From assembly GCA_910584325.1 (NCBI GenBank), contig CAJTZH010000055.1, positions 1 through 18,998 of the forward strand: a DNA stretch of 18,998 nucleotides, read 5' to 3'. A model generated the notes under the pieces. That model searched no databases and was not told the origin of the DNA. It saw only the letters and a program-made list of their open reading frames with translations. Of this stretch, positions 1-7,001 are shown one piece after another (position 1 is the stretch's first letter; each line of letters begins with the position of its first letter). The DNA comes from an uncultured Lachnospiraceae bacterium. Lineage in GTDB: Bacteria; Bacillota; Clostridia; Lachnospirales; Lachnospiraceae. The translations under genes were made by a program, and so were the position numbers.

Positions 1-1118
1 ATATAGGATTGTTCCATCATCTGCCCGTCCATATACCCTTGTTCCATTCCTTCCATATAGGACTGCTCCATCATCGTTTCATCCATATAACCCTGTTCTC
101 CCGGCTGCTGCATGGCTGCGCCGAATGTCTCCACATATTGCGGAACATCATCGTCATTATCTATAAACTCAAACGCGTCCTCATCGGAATCTTCATCGTA
201 AACCGAACGGAACTCTCTCCAGTCAAAAACCGCTTCAATTGCGGCAATCGCTACCTCTATCATATCATCGTCCGGTTCCTTTGTCGTCAGTTTCTGCAAC
301 AAAAGTCCCGGCGCGCTGATAATACGCATAAAAAGATTGTTAGAACGTCCCGCCAGCTTTAAAATCTCGTAAGAAATACCTGCCACGACCGGAACAAGAA
401 GCAGCCTCATCCCCATCTGCGTTACCGCATTATCACTTTTGATAAACATAAATAAAATAATGCTCACCAGCATGACAAACAGCATAAAACTGGTGCCGCA
501 GCGTTTATGCAGTCTTGAGCTGTTCCTGACATTCTTCACATTCAGTTCCAGACCGTTTTCAATACAGTTAATACACTTATGCTCGGCGCCATGATACATA
601 TAAACACGCTTGATATCATTCATCATGGAAATCGCCACGACATAAATTAAAAAAATTGCCAGACGAATCAGTCCTTCAAACAAATTCAGAAGCGTCTTTG
701 ATACAATCACGCGGGACAGCATACGGGATAAATAAAACGGCAGCGCCATAAACAGACCCAACGCAAATACAATCGCCACAATAATCGTCAGCGCCATCAC
801 AATCGAATCCAATTTATCTTTAAACAGACCTCTTGCCAGCTTATCCGCCGGCGTCGGCGCCTGCTCCTGCGGGTCTTCATAAAAACTCGCCGAATATGTC
901 AGTGTTGACATTCCCATAATAAGGGAATCAATAAAATTGTAAACGCCCCGAATAATCGGCAGTCTCAGTATTTTTATCCTTCTGGACAAATTACTGCATT
1001 TTTTCACAATCACTTCAATCTCATTATCCGGTTTGCGGACCGCGATGGAATAACGATTTTTATTTTTCATCATAATTCCTTCTATGACCGCCTGACCGCC
1101 TATTCCTGATGGTTTCAT
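1..1118 (-). CDS. yqhQ: YqhQ-like DUF1385 membrane protein (3' end cut by window edge)
   Basis: The frame opens at the ATG at 1116-1118 behind a good ribosome site (AAGGAGAGG, 8 bases upstream) and stays open for 372 codons to the window edge, so the C-terminus is missing. It starts MKPSGIGGQAVIEGIMMKNK, the typical N-terminus of the DUF1385 family, which has no established biochemical function. Several hydrophobic segments are visible (around residues 95-125, 140-175 and 215-240), and a HGAEHKCINCIENG motif sits between two of them. The tail from about residue 300 is unusual: first an acidic stretch (DEDSDEDAFEFIDNDDD), then an 18-residue Met/Gln/Tyr-rich unit, GYMDETMMEQSYMEGMEQ, followed by a second copy that the edge truncates. 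B. subtilis YqhQ (about 320 residues, from memory) lacks such a tail. The gene follows rpmE, an order seen in many Clostridia. Family assignment is firm; function is unknown. Confidence 0.85.
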   Translation of the reverse strand, partial: MKPSGIGGQAVIEGIMMKNKNRYSIAVRKPDNEIEVIVKKCSNLSRRIKILRLPIIRGVYNFIDSLIMGMSTLTYSASFYEDPQEQAPTPADKLARGLFKDKLDSIVMALTIIVAIVFALGLFMALPFYLSRMLSRVIVSKTLLNLFEGLIRLAIFLIYVVAISMMNDIKRVYMYHGAEHKCINCIENGLELNVKNVRNSSRLHKRCGTSFMLFVMLVSIILFMFIKSDNAVTQMGMRLLLVPVVAGISYEILKLAGRSNNLFMRIISAPGLLLQKLTTKEPDDDMIEVAIAAIEAVFDWREFRSVYDEDSDEDAFEFIDNDDDVPQYVETFGAAMQQPGEQGYMDETMMEQSYMEGMEQGYMDGQMMEQSY

Positions 1119-1154
1119 AAATCCGACCTCTCCTTGGAATGCGTTAAATCACAA

Positions 1155-1190
1155 AATTACAGTGCAAATTCCTATTATATAAAATAGGTT
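1155..1190 (-). promoter_or_regulatory. possible promoter of the yqhQ-like gene
   Basis: On the minus strand TATAAT (revcomp of about 1174-1179) is preceded by TTGTTA at an 18-bp spacing. The -35 lies inside the rpmE terminator hairpin, so promoter and terminator would overlap. The -10 is good and the -35 weak; an alternative is readthrough from rpmE. Confidence 0.3.
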
Positions 1191-1211
1191 GAGATTATAA
1201 CAATCCCAACC
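1175..1211 (-). terminator. hairpin after rpmE, probable weak terminator
   Basis: Read on the minus strand, a 10-bp stem (GGTTGGGATT with AATCTCAACC, one G-U pair) and a 5-base loop begin 14 bases after the rpmE stop codon. It is followed by a T-rich but interrupted tail (TATTTTATATAA), so termination may be partial. Confidence 0.55.
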
Positions 1212-1225
1212 TTGTCTTTCAGAAC

Positions 1226-1432
1226 TTATTTGCTTTCAACGCCATACTTTCTATTGAACTTCTCAATACGTCCACGAGCTGATGCAGCTTTCTGCTGACC
1301 GGTGTAGAACGGATGACACTTTGAACAAATTTCAACGTGGATATCCGACTTTGTTGAACCTGTTACAAACTCGTTGCCACAGTTGCAGACAACCTTTGCC
1401 TGATAATACTCCGGATGGATTCCTTCTTTCAT
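1226..1432 (-). CDS. rpmE: 50S ribosomal protein L31, zinc-binding (C+) type
   Basis: The 68-residue product MKEGIHPEYYQAKVVCNCGN... is a standard-length L31. It belongs to the zinc-binding C+ type: the ligands are CNC near residue 16 and CSKC near residue 36, so it is the zinc-replete form rather than the Cys-free YtiA type. I chose the ATG at 1430-1432 rather than an upstream in-frame GTG (1441). GAGGTG sits 6 bases before the ATG and actually overlaps the GTG codon, and L31 proteins begin MKEGIHP. The gene lies between rho and yqhQ, has its own promoter 115 bases upstream and a structured leader, which suggests expression independent of rho. Confidence 0.96.
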   Translation of the reverse strand: MKEGIHPEYYQAKVVCNCGNEFVTGSTKSDIHVEICSKCHPFYTGQQKAASARGRIEKFNRKYGVESK

Positions 1433-1464
1433 GACTTTCACCTCACTAAACTAAATGTGTATAT

Positions 1465-1526
1465 AATTGACTACCTCTTAAATCTCATACATCTCTGCGT
1501 GCATAACAATCAGCCTGTAATCAATT
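1465..1526 (-). ncRNA. structured rpmE leader, candidate L31 autoregulatory element
   Basis: The mRNA leader of rpmE is about 115 bases long, which is long for so small a gene. It can form a 10-bp closing helix (AATTGATTAC near 1517-1526 with GTAGTCAATT near 1465-1474, one G-U pair) around an inner hairpin ATGCA/TGTAT. Ribosomal protein leaders upstream of rpmE that bind L31 have been described in several phyla including Firmicutes. I cannot test the match to that covariance model here, so the assignment is inference. Confidence 0.45.
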
Positions 1527-1554
1527 CCTTTGCCTTTCTATAAACAGCTTGTTA

Positions 1555-1583
1555 ATTGTAACACAGATTTTAGGGCAATGCAA
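1555..1583 (-). promoter_or_regulatory. rpmE promoter (sigma-A type)
   Basis: Minus-strand TTGCAT (1578-1583) and TACAAT (1555-1560) are separated by exactly 17 bases. The promoter sits directly after the rho stop codon and drives rpmE with a leader of about 115 bases. Confidence 0.7.
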
Positions 1584-1591
1584 TAGTTTTT

Positions 1592-3010
1592 TTAATTTAG
1601 TCTGGTCTTTTTAATATACTGAATGAAGTCCTTATTATTCTTCGTTCTGGCGAACGTATCAATGATTTTGTCGACTGCCTCATCCGGCTTCATTCCGTTC
1701 AGATTCCTGCGGATAATCTCCATTGCTTCCATCTCTTCCGGTGTAAGCAGCAGGTCGTCCCTTCTGGTGCTCGACTTCGCAATATCAATCGCAGGGAACA
1801 CTCTCTTCTCCGACAGTTTCCTGTCAAGAACAAGCTCCATATTGCCCGTGCCCTTAAATTCCTCAAAAACAACGTCGTCCATACGGCTTCCCGTCTCAAT
1901 CAGCGCCGTCGCAAGAATTGTAAGGCTGCCGCCCTCTCTCATATTACGCGCCGCACCGAAAAACCGCTTCGGCATATGAAGCGCCGTCGGGTCAAGACCG
2001 CCGGACAGCGTACGTCCACTCGCCTGCACTGTAACGTTATATGCCCGGGAAAGCCTTGTAATACTGTCCAGAAGAATAATAACATCCCTCTTATGCTCCA
2101 CGAGCCTTCTTGCACGCTCAACAACCATCTCCGATACTCTCTTATGTCTCTCCGGAAGTTCGTCGAATGTAGAATAAATCACTTCTACATTATCGCCTAC
2201 AATTGATTCCCTGATATCCGTAACTTCTTCCGGACGCTCGTCAATCAGCAGAATAATCATGTGCATCTCTGGATTGCTTCTGAGCACTGCCGTCGCTATC
2301 TGCTTTAACAGCGTAGTCTTACCTGCCTTTGGCTGGGATACAATCATACCACGCTGTCCCTTGCCGATAGGACACATTAAATCCACAATACGCATTGCCG
2401 TAGTCGGATTGCCTTTCTCCAGACGAATCCTCTGATTCGGAAAAATCGGCGTAAGTTTCTCAAAATTCGGTCTTGTCTGTAACACCTCAGGGTCATATCC
2501 ATTTACCGAATCAAGTTCAAGCAGCGCCGCAAACTTCTCGCCCTGGGTCTTCACTCTCTTCTTCCCGACAAGGATGTCGCCCGTCTTCAGTCCGATGCGT
2601 TTAATCTGTGCCGGCGAAACATAGACGTCATCTGCACCCGGAAGGAAATTCTCACAGCGGATAAATCCATATCCGTCCGGCATCACCTCTAAGATACCGT
2701 CCGCCGGCACCGGGTCAACGACTACATTCTGCTCCAGAATCTCCTGACGCTTCTTATACTTCTCATCTTCGCTCAGTTCCGTGTGTTCCTCTGCCGTATC
2801 ATGCGGCTCCTCCACTCGTACCGGTTCTTTTACCTCGCTTTTAACTTCCGCTTTATATTCTTTATTATCAGCCTGTCCTTCACTCTCCGTCGCAGCAATA
2901 ATTGCTTCAATTAAATCACTTTTCTTCATGGTACTGAAATTCTTAATTTTCTTGTCCTTTGCAAAATCTTTTAAGACTGCAAGCGACAATGTCTGTAATT
3001 TTTCACGCAT
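1592..3010 (-). CDS. rho: transcription termination factor Rho
   Basis: A 472-residue hexameric RNA-dependent ATPase that ends transcription at Rho-dependent sites. Residues 1-40 form the Rho N-terminal SAP-like helical domain (LAVLKDFAKDKKIKNFSTMKKSDLIEAI). Residues 41-95 are an acidic, Lys/Glu-rich linker. Residues 103-170 are the cold-shock-like primary RNA-binding domain (PDGYGFIR...NFLPGADDVYVSPAQI). The ATPase core has Walker A QPKAGKTT (226-233) and Walker B MIILLIDERPEEV (about 251-263). The start ATG at 3010 has an AGGAG site. The charged linker makes it longer than E. coli Rho (419 aa), as in many Firmicutes. It has its own strong promoter and is divergent from malic enzyme. Confidence 0.97.
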   Translation of the reverse strand: MREKLQTLSLAVLKDFAKDKKIKNFSTMKKSDLIEAIIAATESEGQADNKEYKAEVKSEVKEPVRVEEPHDTAEEHTELSEDEKYKKRQEILEQNVVVDPVPADGILEVMPDGYGFIRCENFLPGADDVYVSPAQIKRIGLKTGDILVGKKRVKTQGEKFAALLELDSVNGYDPEVLQTRPNFEKLTPIFPNQRIRLEKGNPTTAMRIVDLMCPIGKGQRGMIVSQPKAGKTTLLKQIATAVLRSNPEMHMIILLIDERPEEVTDIRESIVGDNVEVIYSTFDELPERHKRVSEMVVERARRLVEHKRDVIILLDSITRLSRAYNVTVQASGRTLSGGLDPTALHMPKRFFGAARNMREGGSLTILATALIETGSRMDDVVFEEFKGTGNMELVLDRKLSEKRVFPAIDIAKSSTRRDDLLLTPEEMEAMEIIRRNLNGMKPDEAVDKIIDTFARTKNNKDFIQYIKKTRLN

Positions 3011-3078
3011 AAACTATTCTCCTATACTAATCATCGGGAAAAAATATGTAGAATTACATAATTTTCGACTACACATTC

Positions 3079-3107
3079 ATTATAACCATATATTTTCCTC
3101 TTGGCAA
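3079..3107 (-). promoter_or_regulatory. rho promoter (sigma-A type)
   Basis: On the minus strand TTGCCA (3102-3107), a 17-base spacer and a perfect TATAAT (3079-3084) lie about 70 bases before the rho start. This is one of the clearest promoters in the window. Confidence 0.75.
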
Positions 3108-3133
3108 GTCATTTTAAAAATATTTTCTAAAAG

Positions 3134-3162
3134 TTGCCGACTCTCCTCCAATATGGTATGAT
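3134..3162 (+). promoter_or_regulatory. malic enzyme operon promoter (sigma-A type)
   Basis: TTGCCG (3134-3139), a 17-base spacer and TATGAT (3157-3162) lie 45 bases before the malic enzyme start. It is back to back with the rho promoter; the two -35 boxes are 26 bases apart. Confidence 0.65.
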
Positions 3163-3207
3163 ATTAGTATTTCCTATTTTATATATAGAAAGAAAGGTCG
3201 TACCAAA

Positions 3208-4362
3208 ATGACAAACAGCGAAAAAGCTTTAAAACTTCATGAAGAATGGAACGGCAAATTAGAAACCGTTTCCAAATGCGCAATCAAAACGCGCGAAGAT
3301 TTAGCGCTCGCCTATACACCGGGCGTTGCAGAGCCGTGTAAAGTAATCGCCGAAGATAAAGAGGCGGCATACCGCTATACCATCAAATCAAACACCGTCG
3401 CTATCGTATCGGACGGAAGCGCGGTTCTTGGTCTCGGTAATATCGGCGCGCATGCGGCAATGCCCGTTATGGAAGGAAAAGCCGTTTTATTTAAAGAATT
3501 CGGCAACGTCAACGCATTTCCTATCTGCCTTGATACGCAGGACACGGAAGAAATCATCAAAACGGTTGTCCACATCGCTCCTGCATTCGGCGGAATTAAT
3601 CTGGAAGACATCTCTGCTCCGAGATGTTTTGAAATCGAAGAGCGCTTAAAACAATTACTGGATATTCCTGTATTTCACGACGACCAGCACGGCACCGCCA
3701 TCGTCGTCCTTGCCGGCATTATCAATGCCCTGAAAGTTACGGGAAAGAAAAAAGAAGACTGCAAAGTCGTGGTAAACGGCGCCGGTTCTGCCGGAATCGC
3801 TATTACAAGGCTTCTTCTTACATATGGTTTTACGCAGATTACCATGTGTGACAAAGCGGGAATTATCTCTTCCGATACCGAGGACTTAAACTGGATGCAG
3901 CAGGAAATGTCCAAAGTAACAAACCTTGAAAACAAAAAGGGCTCCCTTGCGGACGCTCTTAACGGAGCTGATATTTTCGTAGGGGTTTCGGCTCCGAATA
4001 TTGTGACGCCTGAAATGGTAAAGACCATGAACAACGATTCCATCTTATTTGCCATGGCAAATCCGGTTCCGGAAATTATGCCGGATGCCGCCAAAGCCGC
4101 CGGCGCGAGAATTGTCGGCACCGGAAGAAGCGATTTTCCGAATCAGGTCAATAACGTCATCGCGTTTCCGGGCATTTTTAAAGGAGCTTTGGAAGGCCGC
4201 GCCACACAGATTACAGAGGAAATGAAGCTGGCTGCCGCCGCCGCCATCGCCGGTCTGATTCCTGACGATGAAGTCAGCGACACCAACATTCTTCCTATGG
4301 CATTTGACCCGCGGGTTGCGGATGTTGTCAGCAAGGCAGTAAAGGACCACATAGTAAGATAA
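3208..4362 (+). CDS. NAD(P)-dependent malic enzyme, short bacterial form
   Basis: A 384-residue decarboxylating malic enzyme converting malate to pyruvate and CO2 with reduction of NAD(P); cytosolic. Visible signatures in order: YTPGVAEPCK (36-45, with the catalytic Tyr region), EGKAVLFK (89-96, catalytic Lys region), FHDDQHGTAIVV (156-167, metal-binding Asp residues), the dinucleotide fold VNGAGSAGIAITRLLL (189-204), MANPVPEIMPD, and VGTGRSDFPNQVNNVIAFPGIFKG near the C-terminus. The length fits the roughly 390-residue stand-alone type without a phosphotransacetylase domain. The start ATG at 3208 is preceded by AGAAAGG. Its stop overlaps the next start (TAATG), so the downstream radical SAM gene is probably translationally coupled. 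Cofactor preference cannot be read safely from the sequence. Confidence 0.95.
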   Translation: MTNSEKALKLHEEWNGKLETVSKCAIKTREDLALAYTPGVAEPCKVIAEDKEAAYRYTIKSNTVAIVSDGSAVLGLGNIGAHAAMPVMEGKAVLFKEFGNVNAFPICLDTQDTEEIIKTVVHIAPAFGGINLEDISAPRCFEIEERLKQLLDIPVFHDDQHGTAIVVLAGIINALKVTGKKKEDCKVVVNGAGSAGIAITRLLLTYGFTQITMCDKAGIISSDTEDLNWMQQEMSKVTNLENKKGSLADALNGADIFVGVSAPNIVTPEMVKTMNNDSILFAMANPVPEIMPDAAKAAGARIVGTGRSDFPNQVNNVIAFPGIFKGALEGRATQITEEMKLAAAAAIAGLIPDDEVSDTNILPMAFDPRVADVVSKAVKDHIVR

Positions 4363-5273
4363 TGGCGCCTTATTACTCATTGAATCAATATCTTTTGGAA
4401 AAATTCCATACAAAAATATACAAAATAGCATTAAACGGAAATATGAGCTGTCCCAACAGGGACGGCTCTATTGGGCATAACGGATGTATTTTCTGCTCGA
4501 AAGGCGGCTCCGGCGATTTTGCAGGCGAACCGTCCCTCACCGTAACCGAACAGATTGAAGCGGGAAAGCAAAAGTTGTCCGGTAAATATAAAGGCCGTTC
4601 CTATATTGCTTATTTTCAGGCTTATACGAACACTTACGCGCCTGTTTCCTATCTTGAGAAACTATTTGCCGAGGCGCTCGCCCATCCCGATGTCGTCTGC
4701 CTTTCCGTCGCCACAAGACCGGATTGTCTTGACCGGGATAAAATCGCGCTGTTATCCCGCCTCAACAAAATAAAACCGGTATGGGTGGAGTTAGGTTTAC
4801 AGACAATTCACGAATCCAGCGCCGCTTATATCAGAAGAGGGTACGCTTTACCCGTGTTTGAACACGCTATGAATTTGTTAAATGAAGCCGCAATCGAAAC
4901 AATTGTTCATATGATTATCGGTCTGCCGCATGAATCCGAAGCCATGATATTAGACACGGCAAGGTATATCGGCAGATGCGGCGCCAAAGGCATCAAACTG
5001 CAGCTTTTGCATGTCCTTAAAAACACGGACCTGGCGGCAGATTATGAAAACGGCGTTTTTAACGTGCTTTCTTTAGAGGAATACACGCATATCCTGATGG
5101 AAATTATCAAACTTCTCCCAGAAGAACTGGTCATTCACCGCCTCACCGGAGACGGCGCAAAAAAACTGCTTATCGCTCCACTATGGAGCGCCGATAAAAA
5201 GAATGTACTGAATACGTTGAATAACGCGTTTATTGCAAATAACATTACACAGGGAAGCAATTTTACGCCATAA
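4362..5273 (+). CDS. YhcC-type radical SAM protein (TIGR01212-like)
   Basis: A 303-residue radical SAM protein. The iron-sulfur motif CPNRDGSIGHNGCIFC has cysteines at about residues 30, 42 and 45 (C-x11-C-x2-C), the arrangement typical of the YhcC/TIGR01212 group rather than the classical CxxxCxxC. Other family features are QAYTNTYAPVSYLEKLFAEAL, SVATRPDCL, VELGLQTIHESSAAYIRRGY, HMIIGLPHES and ELVIHRLTGDGAKKLLIAPLWS. The precise reaction is not established for this group. The start ATG overlaps the malic enzyme stop by one base and lacks a well-spaced ribosome site (AAAGGA lies 15 bases upstream), consistent with translational coupling. Confidence 0.92.
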   Translation: MAPYYSLNQYLLEKFHTKIYKIALNGNMSCPNRDGSIGHNGCIFCSKGGSGDFAGEPSLTVTEQIEAGKQKLSGKYKGRSYIAYFQAYTNTYAPVSYLEKLFAEALAHPDVVCLSVATRPDCLDRDKIALLSRLNKIKPVWVELGLQTIHESSAAYIRRGYALPVFEHAMNLLNEAAIETIVHMIIGLPHESEAMILDTARYIGRCGAKGIKLQLLHVLKNTDLAADYENGVFNVLSLEEYTHILMEIIKLLPEELVIHRLTGDGAKKLLIAPLWSADKKNVLNTLNNAFIANNITQGSNFTP

Positions 5274-5306
5274 CAATATTACACTCAGAAAGGAATGAAC
5301 TTACAG

Positions 5307-5825
5307 ATGACAGCCGACGCATCGACTCTTTATAAATTAATGATTTTGTATATGCTGAATAAAGTGAATTTTCCTCTTACCAACACGCAGATTTCCGATT
5401 TCATGCTGGTAAAGGAATACACGAACTATTTTGTGCTGCAGGAATCCTTAAATGACCTGCTCGAATTGGAATACATCCAGACGGAGGTTTTCCGCAACAC
5501 GACCCAGTACAAGATTACCCGTTCCGGTTCTTCCACGGTTTCTCTCCTTGACGACCAGATTTCCGACGCCATCAAAGAGGATATTATGGAGTACCTGCGC
5601 CGTAATAAGTATGAATTAAAAAATGAAGTCGGCACCACGTCGAACTACTACAAGAACTCCGCCAAAGATTACTCTGTACACTGTCAGGTAAAAGAGGGCG
5701 AGTCCAATCTGATTGAACTGACCTTAAACGTTCCGATAGCGGAACAGGCCGACGTGATGTGCGCTAACTGGAAAAATTGCAGTCAGGAAATTTATGAATT
5801 TATTATGAAGAAACTGCTGCAGTGA
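5307..5825 (+). CDS. DUF4364 family protein, predicted winged-helix N-terminus
   Basis: A 172-residue soluble protein beginning MTADASTLYKLMILYMLNKV. Residues 1-75 look like a winged-helix DNA-binding fold of the PadR/ArsR kind (LTNTQISDFMLVKEYTNYFVLQESLNDLLELEYIQTE...). The rest is an alpha/beta domain (YSVHCQVKEGESNLIELTLNVPIAEQADVMCANWKNCSQEIYEFIMKKLL). This matches the DUF4364 family common in Lachnospiraceae, whose role is unknown; a regulator is only an inference. The frame extends to an ATG at 5295, but the AGAAAGGA ribosome site directly abuts that codon, so I start at the second ATG, 12 bases further. It is the third gene of the malic enzyme operon and ends only 10 bases before the convergent aldo/keto reductase gene. 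Confidence 0.85.
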   Translation: MTADASTLYKLMILYMLNKVNFPLTNTQISDFMLVKEYTNYFVLQESLNDLLELEYIQTEVFRNTTQYKITRSGSSTVSLLDDQISDAIKEDIMEYLRRNKYELKNEVGTTSNYYKNSAKDYSVHCQVKEGESNLIELTLNVPIAEQADVMCANWKNCSQEIYEFIMKKLLQ

Positions 5826-5835
5826 TGTTTCTTCA

Positions 5836-6960
5836 TTACTTTCTCCTGCCAAACATCTCCGCCCCTTCTCTCAGATACTCCGTAACCTTTATATGCTGCG
5901 GGCAAGCTCGTTCACACTGTCCGCAGGCGATACAGTCCGCGGCGCTTCCTCTGCCCTCCACAGCCGTTTCGTAGTCAGACAGCGCCTCCGCCATCTGCCC
6001 GTTTCCAAGCCTCTTATTCATCGCCTGAAAAATCTCCGGTATCGGAATATTCTTCGGACATCCTTTGGTGCAGTAATGACACGCCGTGCACGGAATTGTT
6101 GACGACTTTCCGATAATCCGCTGCGCCTCCTGAATAATTTTCTGCTCTTCCTCGTTAAGCGGCTGGAAGTTTTTCATGTAGGACAGATTATCTTCCATCT
6201 GTTCCGTATTGGACATTCCCGACAAAACTGTAATGATGCCGTCTAACGATGCCACAAAACGAATCGCCCACGACGCGTAAGACAGTTCCGGGTGATATTC
6301 TTTGAACAGACTTTTTACTGCCTTCGGGGGATTCGCAAGACTTCCGCCTTTGACCGGTTCCATAACCACAATGGATTTTCCGTGTTTTCTTGCCATTTCG
6401 TAGTTTGCCCGGGACGCCACCGACGGATTCTCCCAATCGGCATAATTAATCTGAAGCTGTATAAAATCAACTTCCGGATGCTCCGTGAGCAGCTTATCAA
6501 GAAGCTGTGGCCCCGCATGAAAAGAAAAGCCAAAATGCTTTATCAGACCTTTCTCCTTCTGCTCTTTGACAAAATCCCATATATGAAACTTATCATACTT
6601 TTTATAATTATTTTCCATCAGCGCATGTAACAGATAGTAATCAAAATACCCCGCTCCCGTGCGTTCCAGACTCGTAAAGAACTGCTGCTTTACCGATTTT
6701 TCACTTGCGGGAGGCAGAAAAGCGTTTATCTTCGTTGCCAGCGAATAGGATTCCCTCGGGTATCGTTCAACCAACGCCTTTTTTGCCGCCGCTTCCGAAC
6801 CTAAATATACGTATGCCGTATCAAAATATGTAAACCCCGCGTCCATAAACAAATCAACCATCCGTTTGACCTGCTCGATATCTGTACCCAGACCTTTTTT
6901 CGGCAGACGCATCAGACCAAATCCCAGTTTCGGCACATCTTTTCCAAAATACTCTGACAT
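5836..6960 (-). CDS. aldo/keto reductase with C-terminal 2x[4Fe-4S] ferredoxin domain
   Basis: A 374-residue oxidoreductase. Residues 1-270 are an aldo/keto reductase barrel with the expected tetrad: Asp47 and Tyr52 (FDTAYVY), Lys77 (ATKINAF) and His112 (YYLLHAL). The C-terminal 90 residues carry two ferredoxin-type cysteine clusters, CTACHYCTKGCP and CIACGQCERACP, so electrons may come from iron-sulfur clusters instead of, or as well as, a nicotinamide. Substrate is unknown. The start is the ATG at 6958-6960 with GGAGGT 6 bases upstream; an in-frame TTG at 6987 lacks a site. It follows the BlaR1-like gene by 41 bases with no terminator or clear promoter between, so it is probably the third gene of that regulated unit. 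Confidence 0.92.
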   Translation of the reverse strand: MSEYFGKDVPKLGFGLMRLPKKGLGTDIEQVKRMVDLFMDAGFTYFDTAYVYLGSEAAAKKALVERYPRESYSLATKINAFLPPASEKSVKQQFFTSLERTGAGYFDYYLLHALMENNYKKYDKFHIWDFVKEQKEKGLIKHFGFSFHAGPQLLDKLLTEHPEVDFIQLQINYADWENPSVASRANYEMARKHGKSIVVMEPVKGGSLANPPKAVKSLFKEYHPELSYASWAIRFVASLDGIITVLSGMSNTEQMEDNLSYMKNFQPLNEEEQKIIQEAQRIIGKSSTIPCTACHYCTKGCPKNIPIPEIFQAMNKRLGNGQMAEALSDYETAVEGRGSAADCIACGQCERACPQHIKVTEYLREGAEMFGRRK

Positions 6961-7001
6961 ATTCTTACCTCCGTTGTCCCTGCGCAATACACAGTTTTCA
7001 A

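Noticed and set aside
9..362. Plus-strand open frame of 117 codons over the yqhQ-like gene
   Set aside because: It is the complement of the Met-rich repeat and membrane part of yqhQ, has no ribosome site and no recognisable domain.
1433..1441. Upstream in-frame GTG start for rpmE (1441)
   Set aside because: The ribosome site GAGGTG overlaps that codon, and L31 proteins start MKEGIHP.
6961..6987. TTG start at 6987 for the aldo/keto reductase
   Set aside because: GGAGGT sits inside this extension, 6 bases before the ATG at 6960.
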